A stretch of 64,000 nucleotides of DNA from Aphanizomenon flos-aquae FACHB-1287 (GTDB lineage Bacteria > Cyanobacteriota > Cyanobacteriia > Cyanobacteriales > Nostocaceae): assembly GCF_014698755.1 (NCBI RefSeq), contig NZ_JACJTO010000009.1:59528-123527 (forward strand), in the 5' to 3' direction. The first letter of the stretch is position 1. Each line of letters starts with the position of its first letter. A program made the position numbers and the translations under genes. Shown in pieces: positions 27,118-37,244 of this stretch. A model generated the notes under the pieces. That model had not been told where the DNA came from. It saw nothing but the letters and a program-made list of their open reading frames with translations, and searched no databases.

Positions 27118-27948
27118 TGATTCATGACCCATGACTAGGTATGCTTGGGTGTCATACCAAATTTTTGGCGGAAAGGGAAAATCGGGATAACCGACCCTCA
27201 ACAAGCATAGCCCGTGAGCAGGTGCAGAATATTTCACTTCTTCCCGCCGTTCTTGTCGCCAAATGTCGGTGAAGTTATCTAGAGTCCGCTGACCAGAACC
27301 TACTTCTACGACCATTCCTATTAACAGCCGCACCATACCATATAAAAATCCATTAGCCTGAATTTCAATATGGATAAAAGATCCACTACGACTACATTGT
27401 ACTGCTTGCACTTCTACCCGGGAGTGCGATCGCGCTGATCCAGCCCGTTGAAAAGCAGATAAATGGTGTTTTCCCAGCAGTGGTTTCAGGGCAGATGTAA
27501 TCAAGGATTCATCCAAGGGGGCATAATAATAATGCCAACTAAAAGGCTGCACGAATAAATTCGGTAACTCTTCAGTGTAGATGGTGTAGCGATATCGTCG
27601 GTAAACTGCGCTAAACCGCGCGTGCCAACTTTCACTTACACCCGCTGATGCCCTAATTAATATCCCTGGGGGCAAATAGCCATTAAGAACTTTTGCCCAC
27701 CTGTGAGCAGGAATTAAACTTGCGGCTTGAAAATGGGCTACTTGGGCGGCAGCATGGACTCCAGAATCGGTTCTCCCTGCTCCATGTAGTGTTACATGAT
27801 ACCCTAGAACAGTGGCTATAGCTGTTTCTATCTCTTCTTGGACAGTGCGCTGTCCTTTTTGTCTTTGCCAGCCGTGAAAATGAGTACCTATGTACTGAAT
27901 AATCAAGGCTACTCGCTGAGTGGCTTGTTGCTGGCGGCTTTCTAACAT
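27115..27948 (-). CDS. truA: tRNA pseudouridine synthase A
   Basis: The 277-residue protein carries the catalytic aspartate in HGAGRTDSGVHAAAQ (about 55-69), the family motif, plus NGFLYGMVRLLIG near residue 200. TruA makes pseudouridine at tRNA positions 38-40. The C-terminus ends in a short MGHES tail whose codons border the heptamer array. It lies between rplQ and rplM as is common in cyanobacteria. Confidence 0.97.
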   Translation of the reverse strand: MLESRQQQATQRVALIIQYIGTHFHGWQRQKGQRTVQEEIETAIATVLGYHVTLHGAGRTDSGVHAAAQVAHFQAASLIPAHRWAKVLNGYLPPGILIRASAGVSESWHARFSAVYRRYRYTIYTEELPNLFVQPFSWHYYYAPLDESLITSALKPLLGKHHLSAFQRAGSARSHSRVEVQAVQCSRSGSFIHIEIQANGFLYGMVRLLIGMVVEVGSGQRTLDNFTDIWRQERREEVKYSAPAHGLCLLRVGYPDFPFPPKIWYDTQAYLVMGHES

Positions 27949-27954
27949 ACTCGT

Positions 27955-28010
27955 TTGTCAGTTGTCAGTTGTCAGTTGTTTTTTGTACTACTGACCAATG
28001 ACCAATAACT
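27955..28010 (-). repeat. TTGTCAG array plus TGACCAA block, truA-rplQ spacer
   Basis: Three TTGTCAG units, a T-rich joint and then ACTGACCAATGACCAAT. In the minus-strand transcript GGTCAGT can pair with ACTGAC in the other block, giving a hairpin between rplQ and truA. The same two-block layout recurs at 35068, 36160, 37904 and 41470. Confidence 0.75.
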
Positions 28011-28361
28011 TTAAACTAGTTCAATAATCGCCATTTCAGCATGATCACCGCGACGGGGGACGGTATGCAGAATGCGAGTATAACCACCCTGACGATTAGC
28101 GTATCGAGTAGGAGCTTGCTCGAATAGTGCATGAACCAGGGTTTTGTCGTAGATATAACCTAATGCTTTCCGACGCGATGCTAAAGAGCCATCTTTCGCC
28201 AGGGTAATCATTTTATCTACTTCACTGCGGACAACTTTAGCTCTGATTAAAGTTGTCGTAATTCGACCATGACGTACCAACTCTGTTGTCAAAGCTCTGA
28301 GAAGAGCGCGACGTTGATCCGCTGGTTTACTAAGTTGTTTGACTCGGCAACGATGACGCAT
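28011..28361 (-). CDS. rplQ: Ribosomal protein L17 (bL17)
   Basis: The 116-residue protein starts [20 protein letters not shown] and ends [12 protein letters not shown], both diagnostic of L17. It follows rpoA by 39 bases in the alpha-operon order rpsM-rpsK-rpoA-rplQ. The stop codon lies at the edge of the heptamer block. Confidence 0.98.
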   Translation of the reverse strand: MRHRCRVKQLSKPADQRRALLRALTTELVRHGRITTTLIRAKVVRSEVDKMITLAKDGSLASRRKALGYIYDKTLVHALFEQAPTRYANRQGGYTRILHTVPRRGDHAEMAIIELV

Positions 28362-28400
28362 AACAAGGCACTAATGAAGTTTCATTTATTGGGTTTTGAT

Positions 28401-29345
28401 TTAGCTGGGTTTAGAGCTTCTTTCTTGAGGTAAAGTAATACCTAAGCGACGCTGTAACGCTTCCACAACTTCTTCCGCCGACTTTTGACCAAAGTTTTTG
28501 ATTTCTAAAAGGTCTTCTTGGGTATAATCCAATAAGTCGGCTACGGAATTTACTTGGGCCCGTTTTAGACAGTTATAAGCTCTGACAGATAACTGCAACT
28601 CTTCAATGGGAATTTGGGCGGTAGGATCATCGGGAATAGATGAACCTGTATCCGTTGGTTCTAAGGAGATATCTTTCAATGGGTTGAATAAATCTACCAA
28701 AATTCCAGCGGCAGATGATAGTGCCTCTTGAGGAGAAATACTACCATTAGTCCATACTTCTAATAAAAGTCGGTCTTTCAAAGAGCCATCACCACGAGCT
28801 TCTTCAACACTATAGTTGACTTTTCGCACGGGCATAAACACTGAGTCAATTTGGAGAAAATCCAAAGATGTAGCCTCTTCTCTACCTCGTTCTACAGTCC
28901 GGTAGCCCTTACCGCGCTCAATCCGAAATTCCATTTCCAGTTTTCCACCTTCAGCGATGGTGGCTATATACTGAGTCGGGTCAATCACTTCTACTTCACT
29001 AGGTAAATCGAAATGTGCCACAGTCACTGTTGCAGGTCCGTTAACGAGTAACCGACCAATTTGGGGTTGAGGAGAATAACTCTTGAGAATGACATCCTTC
29101 ATTCGCATGAGCATTTCTAGTACATCTTCCCTTACCCCTGGAACGGTCGCAAACTCATGACTGACACCAGCAATTCTCACTGCTGTCACTGATGTTCCCT
29201 CTAAATTAGCAAGTAAAACCCGCCGCAACGCGTTGCCAACAGTTGTTCCTTGACCACGCTCTAGAGGTTCTAGAACGAATTTACTGTAATAGCTCCGACT
29301 TTCTTCAGCATTAGACTCTACACATTCAATTTGAAACTGCGCCAC
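28401..29345 (-). CDS. rpoA: RNA polymerase alpha subunit
   Basis: A GTG at 29345, preceded by GAGGGAGGCTACTCC, gives the usual 314-residue cyanobacterial alpha subunit starting (M)AQFQIECVES; a frame ten codons longer is less likely. The N-terminal dimerisation domain contains LEPLERGQGTTVGNALRRVLL. The C-terminal DNA- and activator-binding domain begins near residue 230 and contains LSVRAYNCLKRAQVNSVADL and LEIKNFGQKSAEEV. Confidence 0.98.
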   Translation of the reverse strand: MAQFQIECVESNAEESRSYYSKFVLEPLERGQGTTVGNALRRVLLANLEGTSVTAVRIAGVSHEFATVPGVREDVLEMLMRMKDVILKSYSPQPQIGRLLVNGPATVTVAHFDLPSEVEVIDPTQYIATIAEGGKLEMEFRIERGKGYRTVERGREEATSLDFLQIDSVFMPVRKVNYSVEEARGDGSLKDRLLLEVWTNGSISPQEALSSAAGILVDLFNPLKDISLEPTDTGSSIPDDPTAQIPIEELQLSVRAYNCLKRAQVNSVADLLDYTQEDLLEIKNFGQKSAEEVVEALQRRLGITLPQERSSKPS

Positions 29346-29370
29346 GGAGTAGCCTCCCTCACTTTGTAAA

Positions 29371-29443
29371 GTCAAAAGTCAAAATTTAAAAGTCAAAATT
29401 TAAAAGTCAACAGTCAACAGTCAAAAGTTGACAGTTAACTGTT
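29371..29443 (-). repeat. Degenerate AAAGTCA/ACAGTCA heptamer array, rpsK-rpoA spacer
   Basis: Units such as AAAAGTCAAAATTT and CAACAGTCAACAGTC fill the spacer and end in GTTGACAGTTAACTGT, which forms a short stem. It is a third sequence type among the heptamer repeats in this window. Confidence 0.6.
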
Positions 29444-29456
29444 AGATGAGAAAAGT

Positions 29457-29852
29457 TTAAACTCGACGGCGCTTAGGTGGACGGCAACCGTTATGGGGAA
29501 TTGGGGTAATATCCCGAATCAGTGTAATTTCCAATCCTGCACCTTGAAGTGCCCGGATAGCTGTTTCTCTACCGGCACCAGGTCCGCTCACCATGACCTC
29601 AACTTGCCGCATTCCTTGATCTGTGGCTCGTCTTGCCGCGCTTTCAGCAGCAGTTTGTGCGGCGAAGGGAGTTCCCTTTTTTGCCCCTTTAAATCCACTA
29701 GAACCAGCACTTGCCCAGGAGATAACATCTCCATTTTGATCAGTAATCGTGACAATGCTATTGTTAAAGGTAGATTGAATGTAGGCAACCCCATTGGGTA
29801 CGTTCTGTTTTTGCTTTTTGCTCCCGGTTTTTTTTGTCGGTTGTCTGGCCAT
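29457..29852 (-). CDS. rpsK: Ribosomal protein S11 (uS11)
   Basis: The 131-residue protein has [31 protein letters not shown] and the C-terminal [13 protein letters not shown] that binds near the decoding platform. A lysine-rich N-terminal tail precedes the core. It follows rpsM in normal alpha-operon order. Confidence 0.98.
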   Translation of the reverse strand: MARQPTKKTGSKKQKQNVPNGVAYIQSTFNNSIVTITDQNGDVISWASAGSSGFKGAKKGTPFAAQTAAESAARRATDQGMRQVEVMVSGPGAGRETAIRALQGAGLEITLIRDITPIPHNGCRPPKRRRV

Positions 29853-29906
29853 ATTTCTTTAGTGAATTTAAGGTACAACTTGCTAATTGCTGCAAGTTTA
29901 GAAAAA

Positions 29907-30287
29907 TTATTTGCCAGGGGCTTTCTTCTTACCGGCCACTGTCTGTCTTCTACCACGTCTGGTTCTAGCGTTTGTCCGGGTTCTTTGTCCACGCACTGGT
30001 AAGCCCATGCGGTGTCTACGACCTCTATAACAACCAATGTCAACTAAACGTTTAATATTTAGTCCTTCTAACCGGCGTAAATCTCCTTCAACTTGATAGT
30101 TAGTTTCGATTTCTCCTCTCAGGGCTGTCACATCAGCATCGGATAGGTCTTTAACGCGTGTATCTGGGTTAACTCCAGTAGCTGCGAGAATTTGATGTGA
30201 TCTAGTTAAGCCAATTCCGTAAATGTATGTTAGACCAATTTCTATACGCTTATCGCGTGGAAGGTCTACTCCGGAAATCCGTGCCAC
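29907..30287 (-). CDS. rpsM: Ribosomal protein S13 (uS13)
   Basis: At 126 residues it begins [20 protein letters not shown] and ends in the basic [19 protein letters not shown] tail. The [13 protein letters not shown] segment is the usual contact with 16S rRNA and tRNA. Confidence 0.98.
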   Translation of the reverse strand: MARISGVDLPRDKRIEIGLTYIYGIGLTRSHQILAATGVNPDTRVKDLSDADVTALRGEIETNYQVEGDLRRLEGLNIKRLVDIGCYRGRRHRMGLPVRGQRTRTNARTRRGRRQTVAGKKKAPGK

Positions 30288-30393
30288 AATGAATCTCTCC
30301 CTATTGTTTTCGTAGTTGCATTTAGCAAAGCGCGATAGTCTGGACTTGTCCGGTTAATTTTCGCGGGTTTAACTTTGCTTTGATAGATAGTTT

Positions 30394-30507
30394 CTATCCT
30401 TGGCGTTGTTTGTGTTTGGGATTTTCACAAATCACCATCACACGACCACGACGCTTGATCACGCTGCACTTCTCACAAATTTTCTTAACTGAGGCTCTGA
30501 CTTTCAT
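30394..30507 (-). CDS. rpmJ: Ribosomal protein L36 (bL36), zinc type
   Basis: A 37-codon frame reads [20 protein letters not shown] then [17 protein letters not shown]. The zinc ligands Cys11, Cys14, Cys27 and His32 are all present, so this is the C+ form. It lies between infA and rpsM, its usual place. It is short enough to be missed by standard ORF cut-offs. Confidence 0.97.
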   Translation of the reverse strand: MKVRASVKKICEKCSVIKRRGRVMVICENPKHKQRQG

Positions 30508-30623
30508 GCCTTTTAAAATTGACTCCAAATAGTAAATTATAGCATTTCTAGAAGAAATATTTCAGTTATGTAACTAGAAAAAGACCAGTTGATTTATGTA
30601 TGGTAAGATTCTCTGTTATTGAT

Positions 30624-30848
30624 TTATTTCTTCCGCAAGCGATAGGTGATTCTACCTTTGGTTAAGTCGTAGGGTGTTAATTCAACTTTGACGCGATCAC
30701 CAGGTAAAATCTTGATGTAATTACGGCGAATTTTCCCAGAAATGTGTGCTAGGACATTAAAGCCGTTATCTAAGTCAACACGAAACATTGCATTAGGCAA
30801 TGATTCGGTGACAGTCCCTTCCATTTCGATTAGGTCTTGCTTAGACAA
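30624..30848 (-). CDS. infA: Translation initiation factor IF-1
   Basis: The 74-residue single S1/OB-fold protein starts [20 protein letters not shown] and has [19 protein letters not shown], the conserved RNA-binding face. It sits between adk and rpmJ. Confidence 0.98.
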
Positions 30849-30998
30849 GTTTTTTCCTCAACTCAACAATCTCCTATTGTTCTTGTACACTTTCAGGGGC
30901 ATAAAGAACACAATTAGAGAAAATATCAACAGTTTATTAATATATCTTAGCTAAAATTGACTTGCCCCTGGCTTGGAAGATAGGGGCGGGGTAATTCT

Positions 30999-31024
30999 CT
31001 CCGGGGAAAATTTGATTTTTTCCC
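30999..31024 (-). other. Hairpin in the adk-infA spacer
   Basis: The minus strand reads GGGAAAAAATCAAATTTTCCC, a GGGAAAA/TTTTCCC stem with a seven-base loop. It lies in the roughly 200-base gap after adk, and may attenuate or separate transcripts upstream of infA. There is no long U tract after it. Confidence 0.4.
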
Positions 31025-31057
31025 TCTGGCGACATAGACCACTGCCCCTGAGTTTCT

Positions 31058-31612
31058 TTAAGCAGCTATGATATCTTTCAATTCGGTAAAAACTTCTTCT
31101 TGGGACTGATGACCGTTGACTGTGAGGAGTTTTTGGCGATCGCTGTAATAATCAATTAAAGGTGCAGTATCGTCACGATAAACTTCCAAGCGCCGACGAA
31201 TGACTTCTTCAGTATCATCTTTTCGTCCGCGTCCTAATAACCGAGTAATGACAGTTTCATCTGGTGCATCCAGATTGACTACCTTTTCACCACCCTGTCC
31301 TAGACCTTTGAGTAATTTTGCGAGAAACTCCGCCTGTGTAACTTTACGGGGAAATCCGTCTAAAATCCAACCTGATTCAGCATCTGATTTTCTCAGACGT
31401 TCCTCGACCATATCTTCTACTAATTTATCGGGGACTAATTCGCCTTTATCCATATAAGATTGGGCTTGAATACCCAAATCTGTTTTATCCTGAATAGCCT
31501 GGCGTAAAATGTCACCTGTAGAAATATGGGGAATTTGTAAAAATTCAGCCAAGATTTTAGCTTGAGTTCCCTTACCAGCACCCGGTGGTCCCAAGAAGAT
31601 TAATCGCGTCAC
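31058..31612 (-). CDS. adk: Adenylate kinase
   Basis: The 184-residue enzyme has the P-loop GPPGAGKGT (7-15), [19 protein letters not shown] and [20 protein letters not shown]. The LID is the short, non-zinc form, which explains the length below the 214 residues of E. coli. It interconverts AMP, ADP and ATP. Its start overlaps the secY stop at 31612. Confidence 0.98.
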   Translation of the reverse strand: MTRLIFLGPPGAGKGTQAKILAEFLQIPHISTGDILRQAIQDKTDLGIQAQSYMDKGELVPDKLVEDMVEERLRKSDAESGWILDGFPRKVTQAEFLAKLLKGLGQGGEKVVNLDAPDETVITRLLGRGRKDDTEEVIRRRLEVYRDDTAPLIDYYSDRQKLLTVNGHQSQEEVFTELKDIIAA

Positions 31613-32925
31613 TATTGTTTCACCATTCCTTCATAACGCTGAGAGATAACGTAAGTTTGGATTTGTTTAGCCGTATCAATTGCCACACCAACCAAAATCA
31701 ACAAAGATGTTGCCCCCAGCCCCTTAAAGGTGGGAACTTTCAAAGCGCTTTCTACGGCTGTAGGAATAATTGCCACTAAACCTAAAAAGATAGCTCCTAA
31801 AAAAGTGAGGCGATTTGTCACCCGTTCAATATACTCACTAGTAGCCTTACCGGGACGAATTCCGGGAATACTAGAACCCATTTTTTTCAAATTCTGAGCC
31901 ACATCTACTGGGTTGAGAATCAACGAAGAATAGAAGTAACTAAAGAAAACAATGGAAGTTAAGTAAACGAGGGCATATACCCAAGGTGCAGAACCACCAG
32001 GACTTAAATAGGTATTAACAATGTTTGCTAATTCAGGATTTTTAGTAAAATTGGCGACTAAAAGTGGCAAACTCAGGATTGCTGCTGCAAAAATAATTGG
32101 CATTACCCCACCAGAATTAAGGCGTAGGGGTAAATAACTCCGCTGTTCTGCTAAAACCCTTCTGCCTACTTGACGACGGGCAGAAATAATGGGGATGCGG
32201 CGCATTCCTTCCTGTACGAACACAATACCCACGATTGTGAACATAAAAACCAGTATCAGGACGATGACACGCCCAACAATTTCCCGTCCACCAACTTGTA
32301 CCAAGTCAATGGTATCCCCTAGAGACTTGGGTAAAGAAGCCACAATGTTGACAAAAATCAACAAAGATGCACCATTGCCGATACCCCGTTCAGTAATCAG
32401 TTCCGAAGCCCACATAACGAACATTGAACCAGCAGTAAGAGCTATTGCGGTTTCTGCTACGAATATTGGACCTGGTTTGAGGGCAAATTGTTGGAGGAAT
32501 AGTGTCGAAAAAGCCACACTTTGAATAATTGCCCAAACTACAGTCACATAACGGGTAATTTGGGATATTTTCCGCCGACCTGCTTCCCCTTCATTTTTCT
32601 GTAAATTTTCTAGAGAGGGAACAGCAGCCGTGAGTAATTGGATGATAATGGAGGCATTGATAAAGGGCAAAATCCCCAAAGCAAAGATCCCTAAAGTAGA
32701 GAGTCCTCGTCCAGAGAATATATCCAATAAGCCAAAGATGGAATTGTTGCCCGATATAGCTTCAGCAAACTTAGGTCTATCAATTCCTGGTACAGGTAAA
32801 AAGATGCCCAGACGAACCAAAATTAAAATACCTACGGTGACAAGCAGCCTACCTCTCAGTCCGGCTGCTTGTGCCATCTGCATAAAAGTCTCTTGAGCCG
32901 TTGGGGCTTTATCTCGACTGATCAT
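31612..32925 (-). CDS. secY: Preprotein translocase subunit SecY
   Basis: At 437 residues with ten predicted membrane spans it is a full Sec[13 protein letters not shown] near TM1, the plug and [17 protein letters not shown] in TM2, [22 protein letters not shown] around TM7, and [12 protein letters not shown]. It forms the protein-conducting channel of plasma and thylakoid membranes. It keeps the conserved position between rplO and adk. Confidence 0.98.
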   Translation of the reverse strand: MISRDKAPTAQETFMQMAQAAGLRGRLLVTVGILILVRLGIFLPVPGIDRPKFAEAISGNNSIFGLLDIFSGRGLSTLGIFALGILPFINASIIIQLLTAAVPSLENLQKNEGEAGRRKISQITRYVTVVWAIIQSVAFSTLFLQQFALKPGPIFVAETAIALTAGSMFVMWASELITERGIGNGASLLIFVNIVASLPKSLGDTIDLVQVGGREIVGRVIVLILVFMFTIVGIVFVQEGMRRIPIISARRQVGRRVLAEQRSYLPLRLNSGGVMPIIFAAAILSLPLLVANFTKNPELANIVNTYLSPGGSAPWVYALVYLTSIVFFSYFYSSLILNPVDVAQNLKKMGSSIPGIRPGKATSEYIERVTNRLTFLGAIFLGLVAIIPTAVESALKVPTFKGLGATSLLILVGVAIDTAKQIQTYVISQRYEGMVKQ

Positions 32926-32940
32926 AGAATTTTACCTTTT

Positions 32941-33013
32941 AAGTATGAGGTCTGAAGTATGAGGTGTGAAGTATGAGGTGCTTTATTATGCTTCATCCTT
33001 CATCCTTCATCTT
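32941..33013 (-). repeat. GTATGAGGT and CATCCTT repeat tract, rplO-secY spacer
   Basis: Degenerate copies of TGAAGTATGAGGTG (two heptamers) are followed by CATCCTTCATCCTTCATC (seven-base period). The two halves are partly complementary (GATGAAGGATG against GAAGTATGAGG is weak). It reaches to within one base of the rplO stop. Confidence 0.6.
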
Positions 33014-33481
33014 CTATGCAGCTATGGCTGTACGCCACGCTACGCTATGACAACTCCCACCAGCAGCTTCAATTTTGGTACGAGCTTGGCCTGTGAAAGC
33101 AGCAGCTTTTACCTGAAGAGGAACATTTAATTCCCCATTCCCCAAAATTTTCAATGGACCCTTAACAGCGGTTAAAATACCAGCCTCTTTCAAAGATTCC
33201 AGAGTTACTTCTGAGTTAGGAGGTAAATCATTTAACTTCTCTACATTAATGATCGTGTAAACTTTCCGGTTAATCAGGGGGAAGCCCTTGAGTTTAGGTA
33301 TCCGGCGGTACAATGGCTGTTGACCACCTTCAAAACCTGGTCTTGTGCCACTACCAGAGCGGGATTTTTGACCACGCATCCCTAAACCAGCACTAGCACC
33401 TTGTCCAGCAGAAATACCTCTACCTACGCGTTTACGGCGTTTTTTCGAGCCTTTTTGGGGCTTAACATCGTTCAGTCTCAT
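33014..33481 (-). CDS. rplO: Ribosomal protein L15 (uL15) with repeat-derived C-terminus
   Basis: The 155-residue protein has the L15 core ([58 protein letters not shown]). The expected end of the family is near AAGGSC; here it continues [11 protein letters not shown]. These last codons coincide with a short interspersed repeat that is also found, inverted, at 26162-26187. The extension is probably tolerated at the ribosome surface. Confidence 0.95.
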   Translation of the reverse strand: MRLNDVKPQKGSKKRRKRVGRGISAGQGASAGLGMRGQKSRSGSGTRPGFEGGQQPLYRRIPKLKGFPLINRKVYTIINVEKLNDLPPNSEVTLESLKEAGILTAVKGPLKILGNGELNVPLQVKAAAFTGQARTKIEAAGGSCHSVAWRTAIAA

Positions 33482-33490
33482 TTTGGTTGG

Positions 33491-33525
33491 GGATTTTAGA
33501 TTTTAGATTTTGGATTTTAGATTGA
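33491..33525 (-). repeat. TTTTAGA heptamer array, rpsE-rplO spacer
   Basis: GGATTTTAGATTTTAGATTT and one or two degenerate further units. It is the reverse complement type of the AAAATCT array in the pstC-pstA spacer. Confidence 0.7.
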
Positions 33526-33545
33526 GAATCTGATACAAAGGGTGA

Positions 33546-34070
33546 CTAAATATAGAGTTTCTCAATGGCGATACCGCGATCTTCAGCAACTTCACTTAAT
33601 GTCCGCAGGGTAGATAGAGCGTTAACTGCGGCTCTGGCATTGTTTAAAGGGTTGTTTGAACCTAATTGTTTAGCAAGAATATTGCGTATTCCTGCCAACT
33701 CTAATACAGTCCGTACAGCACCCCCGGCAATTACCCCTGTACCTGGTGCGGCTGGGCGCATCATGACCTTAGCCCCGCCACCAATACCATCAATGGGGTG
33801 AGGAATGGAATTGGATTTAGTGATTGGGATGTCAATTAGATGTTTTTTACCATCAGCGACACCTTTTTTAACTGCACCAATAACATCTGATGCCTTACCA
33901 ACTCCGACTCCAACTTGTCCACGTTCATTACCGACGACGACAATGGCACGGAAGCTGAGTTTTTTACCACCTTTGACGACTTTACTCACCCGGCGGATTT
34001 GGATAACTCGCTCTTGCCAGGTAGTTTCTTCTTTTTTTGTACGGCTTGCTTTACGACGACCGGTTACCAT
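33546..34070 (-). CDS. rpsE: Ribosomal protein S5 (uS5)
   Basis: From the ATG at 34070 the protein is 174 residues (a TTG two codons upstream is an alternative). It has [20 protein letters not shown], the double-stranded-RNA-binding RNA contacts, and [19 protein letters not shown]. It lies between rplR and rplO; rpmD, often present here in other bacteria, is absent. Confidence 0.97.
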   Translation of the reverse strand: MVTGRRKASRTKKEETTWQERVIQIRRVSKVVKGGKKLSFRAIVVVGNERGQVGVGVGKASDVIGAVKKGVADGKKHLIDIPITKSNSIPHPIDGIGGGAKVMMRPAAPGTGVIAGGAVRTVLELAGIRNILAKQLGSNNPLNNARAAVNALSTLRTLSEVAEDRGIAIEKLYI

Positions 34071-34088
34071 AATCAATGCTCTCTTTTA

Positions 34089-34135
34089 GTTGTCAGTTGT
34101 CAGTTGTCAGTTGTCAGTTGCTACTGACTACTGAC
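34089..34135 (-). repeat. TTGTCAG array, rplR-rpsE spacer
   Basis: Four clean TTGTCAG units in a row, then GCTACTGACTACTGAC. The minus-strand transcript can pair GTCAGTAG with CAACTGAC. The array nearly fills the spacer between the rplR stop and the rpsE start. Confidence 0.8.
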
Positions 34136-34139
34136 GGAC

Positions 34140-34502
34140 TTAGAAATCTAAACCAGCCTCGCGTGCCGCCTCAGCTAGTGCTTTAATGCGACCATGATAG
34201 AGGTTACCACCCCGGTCAAAAACAACTTTGGTGATGCCTTTTTCTAGGGCGCGTACAGCTACCAATTTACCAACTTGTACGGACGCTTCACAATTAGCAC
34301 CAGAAGCAATATTGGATTTTAATTCGGGTTCTACAGTTGATGCGGCGACTATAGTTTCTTGCTTGGTATCATCAATCAATTGAGCGTAAATATGCTCATT
34401 AGATCGGAATATAGCCAAGCGTGGACGTTCCGGTGAACCATTGACTTTGCCACGAACGCGTCGATGACGACGCTGTTTTGATTCTTTGCGTGTAAGTTTC
34501 AT
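34140..34502 (-). CDS. rplR: Ribosomal protein L18 (uL18)
   Basis: The 120-residue protein has [33 protein letters not shown] and the C-terminal [20 protein letters not shown], the 5S rRNA-binding L18 signature. It begins two bases after the rplF stop. Confidence 0.98.
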   Translation of the reverse strand: MKLTRKESKQRRHRRVRGKVNGSPERPRLAIFRSNEHIYAQLIDDTKQETIVAASTVEPELKSNIASGANCEASVQVGKLVAVRALEKGITKVVFDRGGNLYHGRIKALAEAAREAGLDF

Positions 34503-34504
34503 AT

Positions 34505-35053
34505 TTACTTCTTACCACCCTTACCAGTCTTACCGGCTTTGCGTCTGACCACTTCACCTGCATAGCGAATACCTTTACCCTTATAAGGTTCAGGTGGACG
34601 AACAGCACGAATTTTAGCGGCTGTGTTGCCGACAATTTCTTTGTCATAGCCACTGACTATGACATTAGTAGTACCTTCTACCGCAAATTGAATTCCTGCT
34701 GGGGGTTCAATTTGCACTTGATGGCTATAACCCATATTTAAGACTAGGTTACTGCCTTGAAGTTGGGCGCGATAACCAACCCCTTGAATTTCCAAACGAC
34801 GTTGAAAACCCTGGGAAACTCCCTCCACCATATTTGCCACTAAGGTGCGGCTCAAACCGTGCATTTGTCTGGAGGTGCGGGTTTCATCACGACGGGTAAC
34901 TAACAGTGTTTCTCCTTCCTGGGAGACTATGACATTGTTAGGTAGTTGCCGGGAAAGTTCACCTTTTGGACCTTTCACCACTACTTTGACACCATCAATC
35001 GCCACTTGCACTTTGGCGGGGATGGTAATTGGACGTTTACCAATACGAGACAT
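34505..35053 (-). CDS. rplF: Ribosomal protein L6 (uL6)
   Basis: At 182 residues it starts [20 protein letters not shown] and ends with [20 protein letters not shown], the L6 C-terminal signature near the sarcin-ricin loop. Length and order are standard. Confidence 0.98.
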   Translation of the reverse strand: MSRIGKRPITIPAKVQVAIDGVKVVVKGPKGELSRQLPNNVIVSQEGETLLVTRRDETRTSRQMHGLSRTLVANMVEGVSQGFQRRLEIQGVGYRAQLQGSNLVLNMGYSHQVQIEPPAGIQFAVEGTTNVIVSGYDKEIVGNTAAKIRAVRPPEPYKGKGIRYAGEVVRRKAGKTGKGGKK

Positions 35054-35067
35054 GATTTTTTGTTCTT

Positions 35068-35138
35068 TGTCAGTTGTTTTTTGTCAGTTGTCAGTTGTTC
35101 GTTGTTTTGGCACTGACCAATGACCAATGACCAATGAC
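35068..35138 (-). repeat. TTGTCAG array plus TGACCAA block, rpsH-rplF spacer
   Basis: Interrupted TTGTCAG units (35068-35100) are followed by CACTGACCAATGACCAATGA and one more unit. In the minus-strand RNA, TTGGTCAGTG can pair with AACTGACAA. The block stops three bases from the rpsH stop region. Confidence 0.78.
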
Positions 35139-35140
35139 GA

Positions 35141-35542
35141 TTACCAAACGTGGCAAAGCACTTCACCGCCTAGATTTTGGCGGCGTGCTTCGCGGTCAGT
35201 CATAATCCCACTGGATGTAGAAATAATGGCAATACCGATACCGCCTAGCACTCTTGGTAATTCTTTTTTGTTGGAGTAAACTCGTAAACCGGGTTTACTG
35301 ACTCGCTTGAGGGCAGTAATTAAAGGTTGGCGATTTTTACCTTTGTATTTCAGGGAAATAACTAGGTTACGCTTTACCCCTTCTCCTGCTTCTTCAACTT
35401 CCGCAATGAAGCCTTCTTCCCGCAGTACCTTAGCAATGCTACGGGTCATTTTTGTAGCTGGTACTTGCGTAGTTTGATGCTTCGCCATATTGGCATTGCG
35501 GATGCGCGTCAGCATATCTGCAATTGTGTCGTTAGCCGCCAT
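35141..35542 (-). CDS. rpsH: Ribosomal protein S8 (uS8)
   Basis: The 133-residue protein starts [20 protein letters not shown] and ends [20 protein letters not shown] then CHVW, the S8 C-terminus. It follows rplE directly; rpsN, which lies here in many bacteria, is absent. Confidence 0.98.
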   Translation of the reverse strand: MAANDTIADMLTRIRNANMAKHQTTQVPATKMTRSIAKVLREEGFIAEVEEAGEGVKRNLVISLKYKGKNRQPLITALKRVSKPGLRVYSNKKELPRVLGGIGIAIISTSSGIMTDREARRQNLGGEVLCHVW

Positions 35543-35562
35543 CGTTCCCTCTTTAGATGAAC

Positions 35563-36111
35563 TTATTGATCACGAAAGGGCATTCCCATTTCCTTGAGTA
35601 AGGCGCGGCCCTCTTCGTCGGTTTTTGCCGTGGTGATAATTGAAATATCTAACCCTCGGACTTGATCGATTTTGTCGTATTCCACTTCTGGAAAAATTAG
35701 CTGTTCGCGCACACCCAGTGTGTAGTTGCCACGGCCGTCAAAGCTTTTGGCACTGACACCACGAAAGTCTCTGATTCTGGGTAGTGTGAGGTTAATCAGA
35801 CGATCTAAGAAGGCGTACATCCGTTCGCCTCTGAGCGTCACCATAATCCCTACAGGCATACCTTGACGAATTTTAAAGCCAGCGATCGCTTTCTTTGCCC
35901 GTGTCACCACAGGTTTTTGTCCAGTAATCAGGGCTATTTCGCTAATTGAGGCCTCTAGTGATTTAGCATTTTGAGCAGCTTCTCCCAAACCTCTATTGAT
36001 AGTTATTTTAGTCACCTTCGGCACTTGATGCACGTTGGTGTATTGAAACTGAGTAATCAATTTGGGAGTAATCGTCTCTTGATATACAGTTTTCAGTCGT
36101 GTTATGGCCAT
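35563..36111 (-). CDS. rplE: Ribosomal protein L5 (uL5)
   Basis: The 182-residue protein has [39 protein letters not shown] and the C-terminal [20 protein letters not shown], matching L5, the 5S rRNA and P-site tRNA contact protein. Confidence 0.98.
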   Translation of the reverse strand: MAITRLKTVYQETITPKLITQFQYTNVHQVPKVTKITINRGLGEAAQNAKSLEASISEIALITGQKPVVTRAKKAIAGFKIRQGMPVGIMVTLRGERMYAFLDRLINLTLPRIRDFRGVSAKSFDGRGNYTLGVREQLIFPEVEYDKIDQVRGLDISIITTAKTDEEGRALLKEMGMPFRDQ

Positions 36112-36159
36112 AGTGTTTGTCCTTATATTCCCTGGGCTTGGTCAGGGAAAGTTCTTTGC

Positions 36160-36224
36160 TAGTTGTCAGTTGTCAGTTGTCACTTGTTTTTTACTTAATG
36201 ACCAATGACCAATGACTAATAACT
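36160..36224 (-). repeat. TTGTCAG array plus TGACCAA block, rplX-rplE spacer
   Basis: AGTTGTCAGTTGTCAGTTGT, then a T-rich joint and AATGACCAATGACCAATGAC. Two-block layout as in the truA-rplQ spacer. The rplX stop codon adjoins it. Confidence 0.78.
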
Positions 36225-36573
36225 ATTTATCAAGAATTTCACCTGTTTTTTTGAGCATTCTCACCTTCTTACCTTCAGCAGTGAAGGTGTAGCAGATGCG
36301 ACTAGCAACGTTTTGTTTGGTGGAATAGAGCATCACATTGGAGCTATGAATGGGATACTCCTGGGTGACTATTTGCCCTGATTCCCCTTCTTGCTGGGGT
36401 TTCACGTGCTTGGTTTTAATGTTGACACCTTTGACAAGAACTTTGCTCAGTTGTGGCAGTGCTTTAATCACTTCACCAACTTTACCTTTATCTTTGCCAG
36501 CGATAACTTGCACAGTATCACCAGTTTTGACGTGCATTTTATGAAAAACTTTGGGTTGTGGGCGCTTTGCCAT
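36223..36573 (-). CDS. rplX: Ribosomal protein L24 (uL24)
   Basis: The 116-residue protein has the KOW motif [20 protein letters not shown] and [17 protein letters not shown] short N-terminal extension ([12 protein letters not shown]) is usual for cyanobacteria. Its start overlaps the rplN stop by one base at 36573. Confidence 0.98.
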   Translation of the reverse strand: MAKRPQPKVFHKMHVKTGDTVQVIAGKDKGKVGEVIKALPQLSKVLVKGVNIKTKHVKPQQEGESGQIVTQEYPIHSSNVMLYSTKQNVASRICYTFTAEGKKVRMLKKTGEILDK

Positions 36574-36941
36574 TACAGCACCTCCGGAGCCAGAGAAACA
36601 ATTTTAGTAAAGTTTTTGTCGCGCAGTTCTCGAGCTACAGGTCCAAATACCCGTGTACCTCTAGGATTACCTTCTTTGTTGATAATCACTGCGGCGTTAT
36701 CATCGAAACGGATGGTCATACCGCTATCACGACTAATGGCTTTACGAGTACGCACAATTACTGCTTCTACAACATCAGACTTTTTGACGGCCATGTTGGG
36801 TGAAGACTCTTTGACAACGGCGATAATTCTATCACCTACGCCACCATAACGGCGGTTACCTGCACCTAATACGCGGATGCACATTAGTTTTTTAGCACCG
36901 CTATTATCTGCGACATTCAGATAAGATTGGGGTTGAATCAC
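36573..36941 (-). CDS. rplN: Ribosomal protein L14 (uL14)
   Basis: At 122 residues it starts [20 protein letters not shown] and ends [20 protein letters not shown] then EVL, matching L14 in full. Confidence 0.98.
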   Translation of the reverse strand: MIQPQSYLNVADNSGAKKLMCIRVLGAGNRRYGGVGDRIIAVVKESSPNMAVKKSDVVEAVIVRTRKAISRDSGMTIRFDDNAAVIINKEGNPRGTRVFGPVARELRDKNFTKIVSLAPEVL

Positions 36942-36986
36942 AACTGGTCTCTCTTTTGGGGTTGTTGTATTGTATAATACAACTGT

Positions 36987-37238
36987 TTACGCTGTAGCTT
37001 TGGTGTTTAGGATTTCCGTAACTTGCCAACGCTTGGTTTTGCTCAGGGGTCTAGTTTCTTGAATCCGCACCCGGTCGCCTATTTTGCACGTATTTTCTTC
37101 GTCGTGAACTTTATAGCGGCGGGTTTTAACTACGATTTTGCCGTACTTGGGGTGAGGTGCGCGGTTTTCTATGGCTACTACCACAGTTTTTTGCATTTTA
37201 TCGCTCACTACCAAGCCAACTCGTTCTTTGACTGCCAT
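36987..37238 (-). CDS. rpsQ: Ribosomal protein S17 (uS17)
   Basis: The 83-residue protein has [20 protein letters not shown] and [20 protein letters not shown] with LSKTKRW, the S17 OB-fold signature. It begins six bases after rpmC. Confidence 0.98.
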   Translation of the reverse strand: MAVKERVGLVVSDKMQKTVVVAIENRAPHPKYGKIVVKTRRYKVHDEENTCKIGDRVRIQETRPLSKTKRWQVTEILNTKATA

Positions 37239-37244
37239 AATCTT

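Noticed and set aside
29493..30002. Long plus-strand frame (169 codons) across rpsK and rpsM
   Set aside because: Antisense shadow of two ribosomal genes; composition follows the reverse complement of their codons.
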